DNA of 64,000 nucleotides, taken from Phymatolithon calcareum (taxonomy: Eukaryota; Rhodophyta; Florideophyceae; Hapalidiales). The stretch's first letter is position 1. Each line of letters opens with the position of its first letter. A program made the translations under genes and the position numbers. The DNA is taken from NCBI GenBank assembly GCA_977006965.1, contig OZ345369.1, positions 1 to 64,000 of the forward strand. Direction: 5' to 3'. The notes beneath the pieces were generated by a model. The model saw nothing but the letters and a program-made list of their open reading frames with translations. It was not told where the DNA came from and did no database searches. Of this stretch, positions 1 through 8,577 are shown piece by piece.

Positions 1-181
1 CACGTGTCATTCATCCAGTTTCTATTCTTGGACAAGTCTATCGTATGCACACGTGGCAATCTCACCCCGTCACAACATTCTCCAAACTTCACTACATATA
101 GATACACTCTAAACTGTTCATACAATCTCCATCTTCACGGCCCGCTTCGAGTGGCCCAGTCACGCTTCCACCATCAGCAGT

Positions 182-301
182 GCTTACTGAGGGCTGTGCT
201 TACATCATCACAGGGGCTTCCGTGCTTACACAAGTCAGTAACGCTTACAGATCTATGCGCTTACAGCAATCCGTGGTGCTTACACCTGTGGGACGGCTTA
301 C
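182..301 (+). repeat. Seven spaced GCTTAC motifs
   Basis: GCTTAC starts at 182, 198, 224, 243, 259, 278 and 296, giving spacings of 16, 26, 19, 16, 19 and 18 bp. Five of the seven continue as GCTTACA. The sequence between the motifs is not conserved, so this is either an eroded minisatellite of about 18 bp or a cluster of protein-binding sites. A TGTTTACA follows at about 329-336. The block recurs in every monomer. Two of the three spacer SNP sites fall in it: 201 T>C (which changes motif 2) and 267 C>A. Confidence 0.7.
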
Positions 302-369
302 ACTTCCCTAATCTCTATTCCCCAATCTCTGTTTACACAATGAATCGGGCGACAGGCGAGACGGCAGCC

Positions 370-441
370 AAGAAAAGAAGGAAGAAGAAAAGAAAGAGGG
401 AGAGAAGAAAGGGGAGAAGAAAAAGAGAGAAAGAAAAGGAA
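370..441 (+). repeat. 72-nt uninterrupted purine run
   Basis: All 72 bases on the + strand are A or G, mostly in AAGAAG, AAAAG and GAGAG blocks with partial mirror symmetry. Long mirror-like purine/pyrimidine runs can form triplex (H-DNA) and slow replication forks, and they are common in repetitive spacers. The run has no T and so no stop codon; read in frame it gives a string of Lys, Arg and Glu, which is why an open frame spans it. It is the same length in every copy I compared. Confidence 0.85.
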
Positions 442-553
442 TAGCCTTTAGGCCCATCCTGGAATAGGGAATAGGGATTACATGTTAGAGAATACCACTC
501 TTGCTTAAACACACCGGACCGCACGCACACAGCGCCCTGCTATCCTGACGATT

Positions 554-631
554 AAAAAAACATTGCCGGGGTCTGGGGGCCAGCCCCCAGCGGGGGGAAA
601 GGGGGCAGAGCCCCCGGGAGTCGCGACTCCC
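554..631 (+). repeat. GC-rich triple hairpin/palindrome block behind an A7 run
   Basis: After seven A (554-560) come three symmetric elements. The first is CTGGGGG (573-579) with CCCCCAG (584-590), loop 4. The second is GGGGGC (601-606) with GCCCCC (610-615), loop AGA. The third is the perfect 16-bp palindrome GGGAGTCGCGACTCCC (616-631). Base composition changes abruptly on both sides, so the block looks inserted, for example a hairpin-type or miniature mobile element. I saw no clear target-site duplication. Read on the minus strand it is a structured GC-rich stretch followed by T7, which resembles the tail of a Pol III transcript. Confidence 0.6.
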
Positions 632-633
632 CG

Positions 634-845
634 TCACCCTCCATCCTCCAAATTTTCCTCATTTTTAAAAACTTACCCTCATACTCCTTCTACGCACTCT
701 CCCAACCCTCTCGAACTACTCCGCCCACTCTCACAACAACTTTCTATTTTTCCCCAATCCCTCTCCGCTCCACCCGTTCTGTGCCCTTCATTTCAACATA
801 CTGCAACTTTACCGCCTTCCACACACTCTCCACATAATATTCAGT
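634..845 (+). other. G-depleted, C/T-rich stretch
   Basis: About 210 nt hold only about ten G on the + strand against many C, T and A, an extreme strand asymmetry. No motif or gene is visible. The few stop codons available explain the 94-codon frame at 563-847, which otherwise looks non-coding. It begins just after the GC-rich palindrome. Confidence 0.6.
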
Positions 846-925
846 AAGCATAACGTATCATGATTCTCTCATTCAGACACAGAAATGACACGATTACCGC
901 CATGCATTACACCTGTTCCGAGCAG

Positions 926-947
926 CACAATTGAGACATCAATTGTG
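926..947 (+). repeat. 9-bp perfect inverted repeat, 4-nt spacer
   Basis: CACAATTGA (926-934) and TCAATTGTG (939-947) are exact reverse complements separated by GACA. The size suits a dimeric DNA-binding protein or a short cruciform. No transcript is evident around it. It is present in every monomer. Confidence 0.65.
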
Positions 948-951
948 ACTT

Positions 952-972
952 CGCGCCGCTGATCGCGCCGCT
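952..972 (+). repeat. 9-bp direct repeat
   Basis: CGCGCCGCT occurs at 952-960 and again at 964-972, separated by GAT, five bases after the inverted repeat. This pair is a short GC-rich island in the spacer. Its function is unknown. Confidence 0.55.
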
Positions 973-1112
973 CTACGACGTAAAATTGTCAGGAGAGTTC
1001 GATTCTGTCATCAGATTTCGGCATTTTCGTCGTCAACATGCTCTAATCAATGCACTACCCATCCATCTCGGCAGGCCAATGGTGAAGCGCCAAGTGTCTT
1101 CAAAAGCAATGA

Positions 1113-1162
1113 CCCAACCCTATGCCCTAACCCAACCGTATTCCTAACCCTATTCCCTATCC
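1113..1162 (+). repeat. Degenerate CCCTAA/CCCTAT motifs
   Basis: Within 50 bp there are CCCAACCCTA, GCCCTAACCCAACC, CCTAACCCTA and CCCTATCC, which resemble a decayed telomere-type repeat. CCCTATTCCCTAT (1148-1160) is the exact reverse complement of ATAGGGAATAGGG at 464-476. The resemblance may reflect a former telomeric insertion or Rap1/Myb-type binding sites; neither can be shown here. Confidence 0.45.
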
Positions 1163-1245
1163 AAATTCCGCCTTTTCGTAATTGGAGCAGGGAATGGGGA
1201 ATTGGCATCAGCCAAGTGGACCTCTTCCAATCCCCAATCGTCCAA

Positions 1246-1251
1246 TATATA
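1246..1251 (+). promoter_or_regulatory. TATA-like element at -30 of the 5S gene
   Basis: TATATA begins exactly 30 bp before the first base of the 5S gene and recurs at this distance before all 35 genes. Plants, fission yeast and some other eukaryotes carry a TATA-like box near -28 that helps TFIIIB start 5S transcription at the right place. The core control region is expected inside the gene at about nt 50-97. The role here is inferred from position and sequence. Confidence 0.75.
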
Positions 1252-1275
1252 CCTTCCGTCCCACCATCATCGCCA

Positions 1276-1393
1276 CGAAGGACCATACTTCAGAAACATG
1301 CTCGCAAACCCATTCCGAACTTGCAAGATAAGGTTCGACAGGCTGGATTAGTACTGAGGTGAGGGATCACTCGGGAATCCCCAGTGTCCTTCG
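1276..1393 (+). rRNA. 5S ribosomal RNA gene, monomer 1 (reference copy)
   Basis: 5S rRNA is the small RNA of the large ribosomal subunit, transcribed by RNA polymerase III with TFIIIA. The 118-nt sequence folds as 5S. Helix I is CGAAGGAC (nt 1-8) with GTCCTTCG (111-118), eight perfect pairs. Helix II is about 15-22 with 58-63, with bulged A. Helix III is GCAA (29-32) with TTGC (46-49), closing a 13-nt loop C that contains CCCATTCCGAAC. Helix V is CTGG (68-71) with CCAG (106-109). Helix IV is GGTGA (83-87) with TCACT (92-96), around loop GGGA. The family signatures CCATAC (8-13) and TTAGTACT (73-80), and GGGAAT at 98-103, are present. TATATA lies at -30 (1246-1251) and T6 follows at 1394. Loop B and the segment at 50-57 differ from the usual GAAGTTAAGC, so the 5' half is divergent. 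I set the ends by helix I; they could shift by a base or two. Confidence 0.93.
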
Positions 1394-1405
1394 TTTTTTA
1401 TTTTT
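1394..1405 (+). terminator. RNA polymerase III terminator (T6 A T5)
   Basis: Six T on the coding strand start at the base after the end of helix I, followed by one A and five more T. Pol III stops at runs of four or more T, so this is a strong terminator with a backup, and it marks the 3' end of the 5S transcript. It is present after every 5S copy. Confidence 0.88.
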
Positions 1406-1479
1406 CCACAACCAAAACTCGAGCAATACACGCCGCCGATGCGCCAACTGGCCCATTCACTTGCACACGCCTTCAACAC

Positions 1480-1501
1480 CACACTTTTTCGTCCGAGTGT
1501 G
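1480..1501 (+). repeat. 6-bp inverted repeat 87 bp after the 5S gene
   Basis: CACACT (1480-1485) pairs with AGTGTG (1496-1501) around a 10-nt loop. This is the site of the 11-bp deletion in monomers 15, 25, 27 and 28, which removes the loop bases from 1488 and part of the right arm, to 1498. Confidence 0.6.
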
Positions 1502-1590
1502 AAACATGGTACAGAATCGTGGAGTATATTGTTCTTGTCCTTTTTGGTCAGAGCCCTTAGTACCTAAAATCTGACGATCTATTCCCATTG

Positions 1591-1596
1591 TATAAA
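1591..1596 (+). promoter_or_regulatory. Possible second TATA box in the spacer
   Basis: TATAAA lies about 200 bp after the 5S terminator. No gene with recognisable features follows. A start 25-30 bp downstream would fall beyond the first ATG of the 214-codon frame (1596) and beyond the ATG in better start context (1614), so the box does not fit that frame. It may be chance. Confidence 0.2.
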
Positions 1597-1661
1597 TGCA
1601 ATTCAAATCTACAATGGAGGCCAGTCGAGCCACTCGCAACAAGTATATACGTAGATCAACC

Positions 1662-1718
1662 CGTCCGGCAACCCTAAATGATTTCCGCCACCTCTCAAGT
1701 CGTCCGCGAACCCTAAAT
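1662..1718 (+). repeat. Paired 18-mers containing CCCTAAA (telobox-like)
   Basis: Bases 1662-1679 and 1701-1718 share CGTCCG and AACCCTAAAT or ACCCTAAAT, differing only by a GC/CG swap, and start 39 bp apart. AACCCTAAA matches the plant telobox and the complement of a TTTAGGG telomere repeat. The G>C change at monomer base 1636 lies 26 bp before the first one. Confidence 0.5.
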
Positions 1719-1727
1719 CGTCCTCCA

Positions 1728-1851
1728 CACGTGGAAAACCGTCGCCCATCACATCCAACATACGCATTTTACACGTATCACGTCATGACAGTCACACACG
1801 TGTCATTCATCCAGTTTCTATTCTTGGACAAGTCTATCGTATGCACACGTG
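1728..1851 (+). promoter_or_regulatory. Cluster of three CACGTG boxes across the chosen monomer boundary
   Basis: CACGTG occurs at 1728-1733, 1797-1802 and 1846-1851, with ACGTCATGAC at 1780-1789 between them. In 1.8 kb of ordinary sequence fewer than one such 6-mer is expected, so three within 124 bp is notable. CACGTG is bound by basic helix-loop-helix proteins (Cbf1 or Pho4 type in fungi) and by bZIP proteins in plants. A role here is inferred only from the clustering. Confidence 0.4.
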
Positions 1852-3071
1852 GCAATCTCACCCCGTCACAACATTCTCCAAACTTCACTACATATAGATA
1901 CACTCTAAACTGTTCATACAATCTCCATCTTCACGGCCCGCTTCGAGTGGCCCAGTCACGCTTCCACCATCAGCAGTGCTTACTGAGGGCTGTGCTTACA
2001 TCATCACAGGGGCTTCCGTGCTTACACAAGTCAGTAACGCTTACAGATCTATGCGCTTACAGCAATCCGTGGTGCTTACACCTGTGGGACGGCTTACACT
2101 TCCCTAATCTCTATTCCCCAATCTCTGTTTACACAATGAATCGGGCGACAGGCGAGACGGCAGCCAAGAAAAGAAGGAAGAAGAAAAGAAAGAGGGAGAG
2201 AAGAAAGGGGAGAAGAAAAAGAGAGAAAGAAAAGGAATAGCCTTTAGGCCCATCCTGGAATAGGGAATAGGGATTACATGTTAGAGAATACCACTCTTGC
2301 TTAAACACACCGGACCGCACGCACACAGCGCCCTGCTATCCTGACGATTAAAAAAACATTGCCGGGGTCTGGGGGCCAGCCCCCAGCGGGGGGAAAGGGG
2401 GCAGAGCCCCCGGGAGTCGCGACTCCCCGTCACCCTCCATCCTCCAAATTTTCCTCATTTTTAAAAACTTACCCTCATACTCCTTCTACGCACTCTCCCA
2501 ACCCTCTCGAACTACTCCGCCCACTCTCACAACAACTTTCTATTTTTCCCCAATCCCTCTCCGCTCCACCCGTTCTGTGCCCTTCATTTCAACATACTGC
2601 AACTTTACCGCCTTCCACACACTCTCCACATAATATTCAGTAAGCATAACGTATCATGATTCTCTCATTCAGACACAGAAATGACACGATTACCGCCATG
2701 CATTACACCTGTTCCGAGCAGCACAATTGAGACATCAATTGTGACTTCGCGCCGCTGATCGCGCCGCTCTACGACGTAAAATTGTCAGGAGAGTTCGATT
2801 CTGTCATCAGATTTCGGCATTTTCGTCGTCAACATGCTCTAATCAATGCACTACCCATCCATCTCGGCAGGCCAATGGTGAAGCGCCAAGTGTCTTCAAA
2901 AGCAATGACCCAACCCTATGCCCTAACCCAACCGTATTCCTAACCCTATTCCCTATCCAAATTCCGCCTTTTCGTAATTGGAGCAGGGAATGGGGAATTG
3001 GCATCAGCCAAGTGGACCTCTTCCAATCCCCAATCGTCCAATATATACCTTCCGTCCCACCATCATCGCCA

Positions 3072-3189
3072 CGAAGGACCATACTTCAGAAACATGCTCG
3101 CAAACCCATTCCGAACTTGCAAGATAAGGTTCGACAGGCTGGATTAGTACTGAGGTGAGGGATCACTCGGGAATCCCCAGTGTCCTTCG
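3072..3189 (+). rRNA. 5S ribosomal RNA gene, monomer 2
   Basis: The 118 nt are identical to the reference copy at 1276-1393. TATATA is at 3042-3047 and the T6 terminator at 3190-3195. I found no variant in this monomer. Confidence 0.92.
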
Positions 3190-4867
3190 TTTTTTATTTT
3201 TCCACAACCAAAACTCGAGCAATACACGCCGCCGATGCGCCAACTGGCCCATTCACTTGCACACGCCTTCAACACCACACTTTTTCGTCCGAGTGTGAAA
3301 CATGGTACAGAATCGTGGAGTATATTGTTCTTGTCCTTTTTGGTCAGAGCCCTTAGTACCTAAAATCTGACGATCTATTCCCATTGTATAAATGCAATTC
3401 AAATCTACAATGGAGGCCAGTCGAGCCACTCGCAACAAGTATATACGTAGATCAACCCGTCCGGCAACCCTAAATGATTTCCGCCACCTCTCAAGTCGTC
3501 CGCGAACCCTAAATCGTCCTCCACACGTGGAAAACCGTCGCCCATCACATCCAACATACGCATTTTACACGTATCACGTCATGACAGTCACACACGTGTC
3601 ATTCATCCAGTTTCTATTCTTGGACAAGTCTATCGTATGCACACGTGGCAATCTCACCCCGTCACAACATTCTCCAAACTTCACTACATATAGATACACT
3701 CTAAACTGTTCATACAATCTCCATCTTCACGGCCCGCTTCGAGTGGCCCAGTCACGCTTCCACCATCAGCAGTGCTTACTGAGGGCTGTGCTTACATCAT
3801 CACAGGGGCTTCCGTGCTTACACAAGTCAGTAACGCTTACAGATCTATGCGCTTACAGCAATCCGTGGTGCTTACACCTGTGGGACGGCTTACACTTCCC
3901 TAATCTCTATTCCCCAATCTCTGTTTACACAATGAATCGGGCGACAGGCGAGACGGCAGCCAAGAAAAGAAGGAAGAAGAAAAGAAAGAGGGAGAGAAGA
4001 AAGGGGAGAAGAAAAAGAGAGAAAGAAAAGGAATAGCCTTTAGGCCCATCCTGGAATAGGGAATAGGGATTACATGTTAGAGAATACCACTCTTGCTTAA
4101 ACACACCGGACCGCACGCACACAGCGCCCTGCTATCCTGACGATTAAAAAAACATTGCCGGGGTCTGGGGGCCAGCCCCCAGCGGGGGGAAAGGGGGCAG
4201 AGCCCCCGGGAGTCGCGACTCCCCGTCACCCTCCATCCTCCAAATTTTCCTCATTTTTAAAAACTTACCCTCATACTCCTTCTACGCACTCTCCCAACCC
4301 TCTCGAACTACTCCGCCCACTCTCACAACAACTTTCTATTTTTCCCCAATCCCTCTCCGCTCCACCCGTTCTGTGCCCTTCATTTCAACATACTGCAACT
4401 TTACCGCCTTCCACACACTCTCCACATAATATTCAGTAAGCATAACGTATCATGATTCTCTCATTCAGACACAGAAATGACACGATTACCGCCATGCATT
4501 ACACCTGTTCCGAGCAGCACAATTGAGACATCAATTGTGACTTCGCGCCGCTGATCGCGCCGCTCTACGACGTAAAATTGTCAGGAGAGTTCGATTCTGT
4601 CATCAGATTTCGGCATTTTCGTCGTCAACATGCTCTAATCAATGCACTACCCATCCATCTCGGCAGGCCAATGGTGAAGCGCCAAGTGTCTTCAAAAGCA
4701 ATGACCCAACCCTATGCCCTAACCCAACCGTATTCCTAACCCTATTCCCTATCCAAATTCCGCCTTTTCGTAATTGGAGCAGGGAATGGGGAATTGGCAT
4801 CAGCCAAGTGGACCTCTTCCAATCCCCAATCGTCCAATATATACCTTCCGTCCCACCATCATCGCCA

Positions 4868-4985
4868 CGAAGGACCATACTTCAGAAACATGCTCGCAAA
4901 CCCATTCCGAACTTGCAAGATAAGGTTCGACAGGCTGGATTAGTACTGAGGTGAGGGATCACTCGGGAATCCCCAGTGTCCTTCG
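4868..4985 (+). rRNA. 5S ribosomal RNA gene, monomer 3
   Basis: Reference-type copy with the G86-C93 pair of helix IV intact. TATATA 4838-4843; T6 4986-4991. No variant found in this monomer. Confidence 0.92.
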
Positions 4986-6663
4986 TTTTTTATTTTTCCA
5001 CAACCAAAACTCGAGCAATACACGCCGCCGATGCGCCAACTGGCCCATTCACTTGCACACGCCTTCAACACCACACTTTTTCGTCCGAGTGTGAAACATG
5101 GTACAGAATCGTGGAGTATATTGTTCTTGTCCTTTTTGGTCAGAGCCCTTAGTACCTAAAATCTGACGATCTATTCCCATTGTATAAATGCAATTCAAAT
5201 CTACAATGGAGGCCAGTCGAGCCACTCGCAACAAGTATATACGTAGATCAACCCGTCCGGCAACCCTAAATGATTTCCGCCACCTCTCAAGTCGTCCGCG
5301 AACCCTAAATCGTCCTCCACACGTGGAAAACCGTCGCCCATCACATCCAACATACGCATTTTACACGTATCACGTCATGACAGTCACACACGTGTCATTC
5401 ATCCAGTTTCTATTCTTGGACAAGTCTATCGTATGCACACGTGGCAATCTCACCCCGTCACAACATTCTCCAAACTTCACTACATATAGATACACTCTAA
5501 ACTGTTCATACAATCTCCATCTTCACGGCCCGCTTCGAGTGGCCCAGTCACGCTTCCACCATCAGCAGTGCTTACTGAGGGCTGTGCTTACATCATCACA
5601 GGGGCTTCCGTGCTTACACAAGTCAGTAACGCTTACAGATCTATGCGCTTACAGCAATCCGTGGTGCTTACACCTGTGGGACGGCTTACACTTCCCTAAT
5701 CTCTATTCCCCAATCTCTGTTTACACAATGAATCGGGCGACAGGCGAGACGGCAGCCAAGAAAAGAAGGAAGAAGAAAAGAAAGAGGGAGAGAAGAAAGG
5801 GGAGAAGAAAAAGAGAGAAAGAAAAGGAATAGCCTTTAGGCCCATCCTGGAATAGGGAATAGGGATTACATGTTAGAGAATACCACTCTTGCTTAAACAC
5901 ACCGGACCGCACGCACACAGCGCCCTGCTATCCTGACGATTAAAAAAACATTGCCGGGGTCTGGGGGCCAGCCCCCAGCGGGGGGAAAGGGGGCAGAGCC
6001 CCCGGGAGTCGCGACTCCCCGTCACCCTCCATCCTCCAAATTTTCCTCATTTTTAAAAACTTACCCTCATACTCCTTCTACGCACTCTCCCAACCCTCTC
6101 GAACTACTCCGCCCACTCTCACAACAACTTTCTATTTTTCCCCAATCCCTCTCCGCTCCACCCGTTCTGTGCCCTTCATTTCAACATACTGCAACTTTAC
6201 CGCCTTCCACACACTCTCCACATAATATTCAGTAAGCATAACGTATCATGATTCTCTCATTCAGACACAGAAATGACACGATTACCGCCATGCATTACAC
6301 CTGTTCCGAGCAGCACAATTGAGACATCAATTGTGACTTCGCGCCGCTGATCGCGCCGCTCTACGACGTAAAATTGTCAGGAGAGTTCGATTCTGTCATC
6401 AGATTTCGGCATTTTCGTCGTCAACATGCTCTAATCAATGCACTACCCATCCATCTCGGCAGGCCAATGGTGAAGCGCCAAGTGTCTTCAAAAGCAATGA
6501 CCCAACCCTATGCCCTAACCCAACCGTATTCCTAACCCTATTCCCTATCCAAATTCCGCCTTTTCGTAATTGGAGCAGGGAATGGGGAATTGGCATCAGC
6601 CAAGTGGACCTCTTCCAATCCCCAATCGTCCAATATATACCTTCCGTCCCACCATCATCGCCA

Positions 6664-6781
6664 CGAAGGACCATACTTCAGAAACATGCTCGCAAACCCA
6701 TTCCGAACTTGCAAGATAAGGTTCGACAGGCTGGATTAGTACTGAGGTGAGGGATCACTCGGGAATCCCCAGTGTCCTTCG
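6664..6781 (+). rRNA. 5S ribosomal RNA gene, monomer 4
   Basis: Reference-type copy. TATATA 6634-6639; T6 6782-6787. No variant found in this monomer. Confidence 0.92.
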
Positions 6782-8459
6782 TTTTTTATTTTTCCACAAC
6801 CAAAACTCGAGCAATACACGCCGCCGATGCGCCAACTGGCCCATTCACTTGCACACGCCTTCAACACCACACTTTTTCGTCCGAGTGTGAAACATGGTAC
6901 AGAATCGTGGAGTATATTGTTCTTGTCCTTTTTGGTCAGAGCCCTTAGTACCTAAAATCTGACGATCTATTCCCATTGTATAAATGCAATTCAAATCTAC
7001 AATGGAGGCCAGTCGAGCCACTCGCAACAAGTATATACGTAGATCAACCCGTCCGGCAACCCTAAATGATTTCCGCCACCTCTCAAGTCGTCCGCGAACC
7101 CTAAATCGTCCTCCACACGTGGAAAACCGTCGCCCATCACATCCAACATACGCATTTTACACGTATCACGTCATGACAGTCACACACGTGTCATTCATCC
7201 AGTTTCTATTCTTGGACAAGTCTATCGTATGCACACGTGGCAATCTCACCCCGTCACAACATTCTCCAAACTTCACTACATATAGATACACTCTAAACTG
7301 TTCATACAATCTCCATCTTCACGGCCCGCTTCGAGTGGCCCAGTCACGCTTCCACCATCAGCAGTGCTTACTGAGGGCTGTGCTTACATCATCACAGGGG
7401 CTTCCGTGCTTACACAAGTCAGTAACGCTTACAGATCTATGCGCTTACAGCAATCCGTGGTGCTTACACCTGTGGGACGGCTTACACTTCCCTAATCTCT
7501 ATTCCCCAATCTCTGTTTACACAATGAATCGGGCGACAGGCGAGACGGCAGCCAAGAAAAGAAGGAAGAAGAAAAGAAAGAGGGAGAGAAGAAAGGGGAG
7601 AAGAAAAAGAGAGAAAGAAAAGGAATAGCCTTTAGGCCCATCCTGGAATAGGGAATAGGGATTACATGTTAGAGAATACCACTCTTGCTTAAACACACCG
7701 GACCGCACGCACACAGCGCCCTGCTATCCTGACGATTAAAAAAACATTGCCGGGGTCTGGGGGCCAGCCCCCAGCGGGGGGAAAGGGGGCAGAGCCCCCG
7801 GGAGTCGCGACTCCCCGTCACCCTCCATCCTCCAAATTTTCCTCATTTTTAAAAACTTACCCTCATACTCCTTCTACGCACTCTCCCAACCCTCTCGAAC
7901 TACTCCGCCCACTCTCACAACAACTTTCTATTTTTCCCCAATCCCTCTCCGCTCCACCCGTTCTGTGCCCTTCATTTCAACATACTGCAACTTTACCGCC
8001 TTCCACACACTCTCCACATAATATTCAGTAAGCATAACGTATCATGATTCTCTCATTCAGACACAGAAATGACACGATTACCGCCATGCATTACACCTGT
8101 TCCGAGCAGCACAATTGAGACATCAATTGTGACTTCGCGCCGCTGATCGCGCCGCTCTACGACGTAAAATTGTCAGGAGAGTTCGATTCTGTCATCAGAT
8201 TTCGGCATTTTCGTCGTCAACATGCTCTAATCAATGCACTACCCATCCATCTCGGCAGGCCAATGGTGAAGCGCCAAGTGTCTTCAAAAGCAATGACCCA
8301 ACCCTATGCCCTAACCCAACCGTATTCCTAACCCTATTCCCTATCCAAATTCCGCCTTTTCGTAATTGGAGCAGGGAATGGGGAATTGGCATCAGCCAAG
8401 TGGACCTCTTCCAATCCCCAATCGTCCAATATATACCTTCCGTCCCACCATCATCGCCA

Positions 8460-8577
8460 CGAAGGACCATACTTCAGAAACATGCTCGCAAACCCATTCC
8501 GAACTTGCAAGATAAGGTTCGACAGGCTGGATTAGTACTGAGGTGAGGGATCACTCGGGAATCCCCAGTGTCCTTCG
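8460..8577 (+). rRNA. 5S ribosomal RNA gene, monomer 5
   Basis: Reference-type copy. TATATA 8430-8435; T6 8578-8583. No variant found in this monomer. Confidence 0.92.

Larger units (their letters stand above)
1394..3071 (+). other. Non-transcribed spacer between 5S genes (representative)
   Basis: The 1678 bp between one 5S gene and the next hold no gene I can support. The same spacer lies between every pair of genes, and 1-1275 is its right-hand part. Contents in order: T-run terminator; hairpin at 1480-1501; TATAAA at 1591-1596; two CCCTAAA-bearing 18-mers (1662-1718); CACGTG boxes (1728-1851); then the elements given below for monomer 1, shifted by 1796: GCTTAC motifs, purine run, GC-rich hairpins, G-poor stretch, short inverted and direct repeats, and CCCTAA-like motifs. 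The length is large for a 5S spacer; most known 5S spacers are a few hundred bp. Confidence 0.85.

Noticed and set aside
333-530. 65-codon minus frame with a Phe/Leu-rich, membrane-like segment
   Set aside because: The hydrophobic stretch is just the complement of the purine run (TTC, CTT and similar codons).
665-680. ACTTACC as the 5' end of a U1 snRNA gene
   Set aside because: Only seven bases match and no U1 stem-loops, Sm site or promoter surround them.
563-847. 94-codon + strand frame repeated in each monomer
   Set aside because: It begins in the GC-rich palindrome block and continues through the G-poor stretch, where stop codons are scarce. It gives a Pro/Ser/Thr-rich product with no recognisable feature.
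993-1009. tRNA-like T arm around GTTCGATTC
   Set aside because: Four of five stem pairs form, but no matching acceptor stem, D arm or A box lies upstream at the right distance.
1047-1286. 79-codon minus strand frame
   Set aside because: It overlaps the TATA region and the 5' end of the 5S gene on the opposite strand and has no recognisable domain.
1797-1860. Spliced-leader RNA gene linked to 5S, as in some euglenozoans
   Set aside because: CAGTTTCTATTCTTGG resembles part of a kinetoplastid leader, but there is no GT donor at the expected place, no clear Sm site and no T-run terminator at a fitting distance. I found no better candidate on either strand.
1596-2240. 214-codon + strand frame (and 146-codon partial at 4-444) as a protein gene
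   Set aside because: It runs through the GCTTAC array and ends in the purine run, giving a Lys/Arg/Glu tail. No domain, signal peptide or family is recognisable, its composition is Ser/Thr/His/Arg-rich as in translated spacer, and variants show no constraint.
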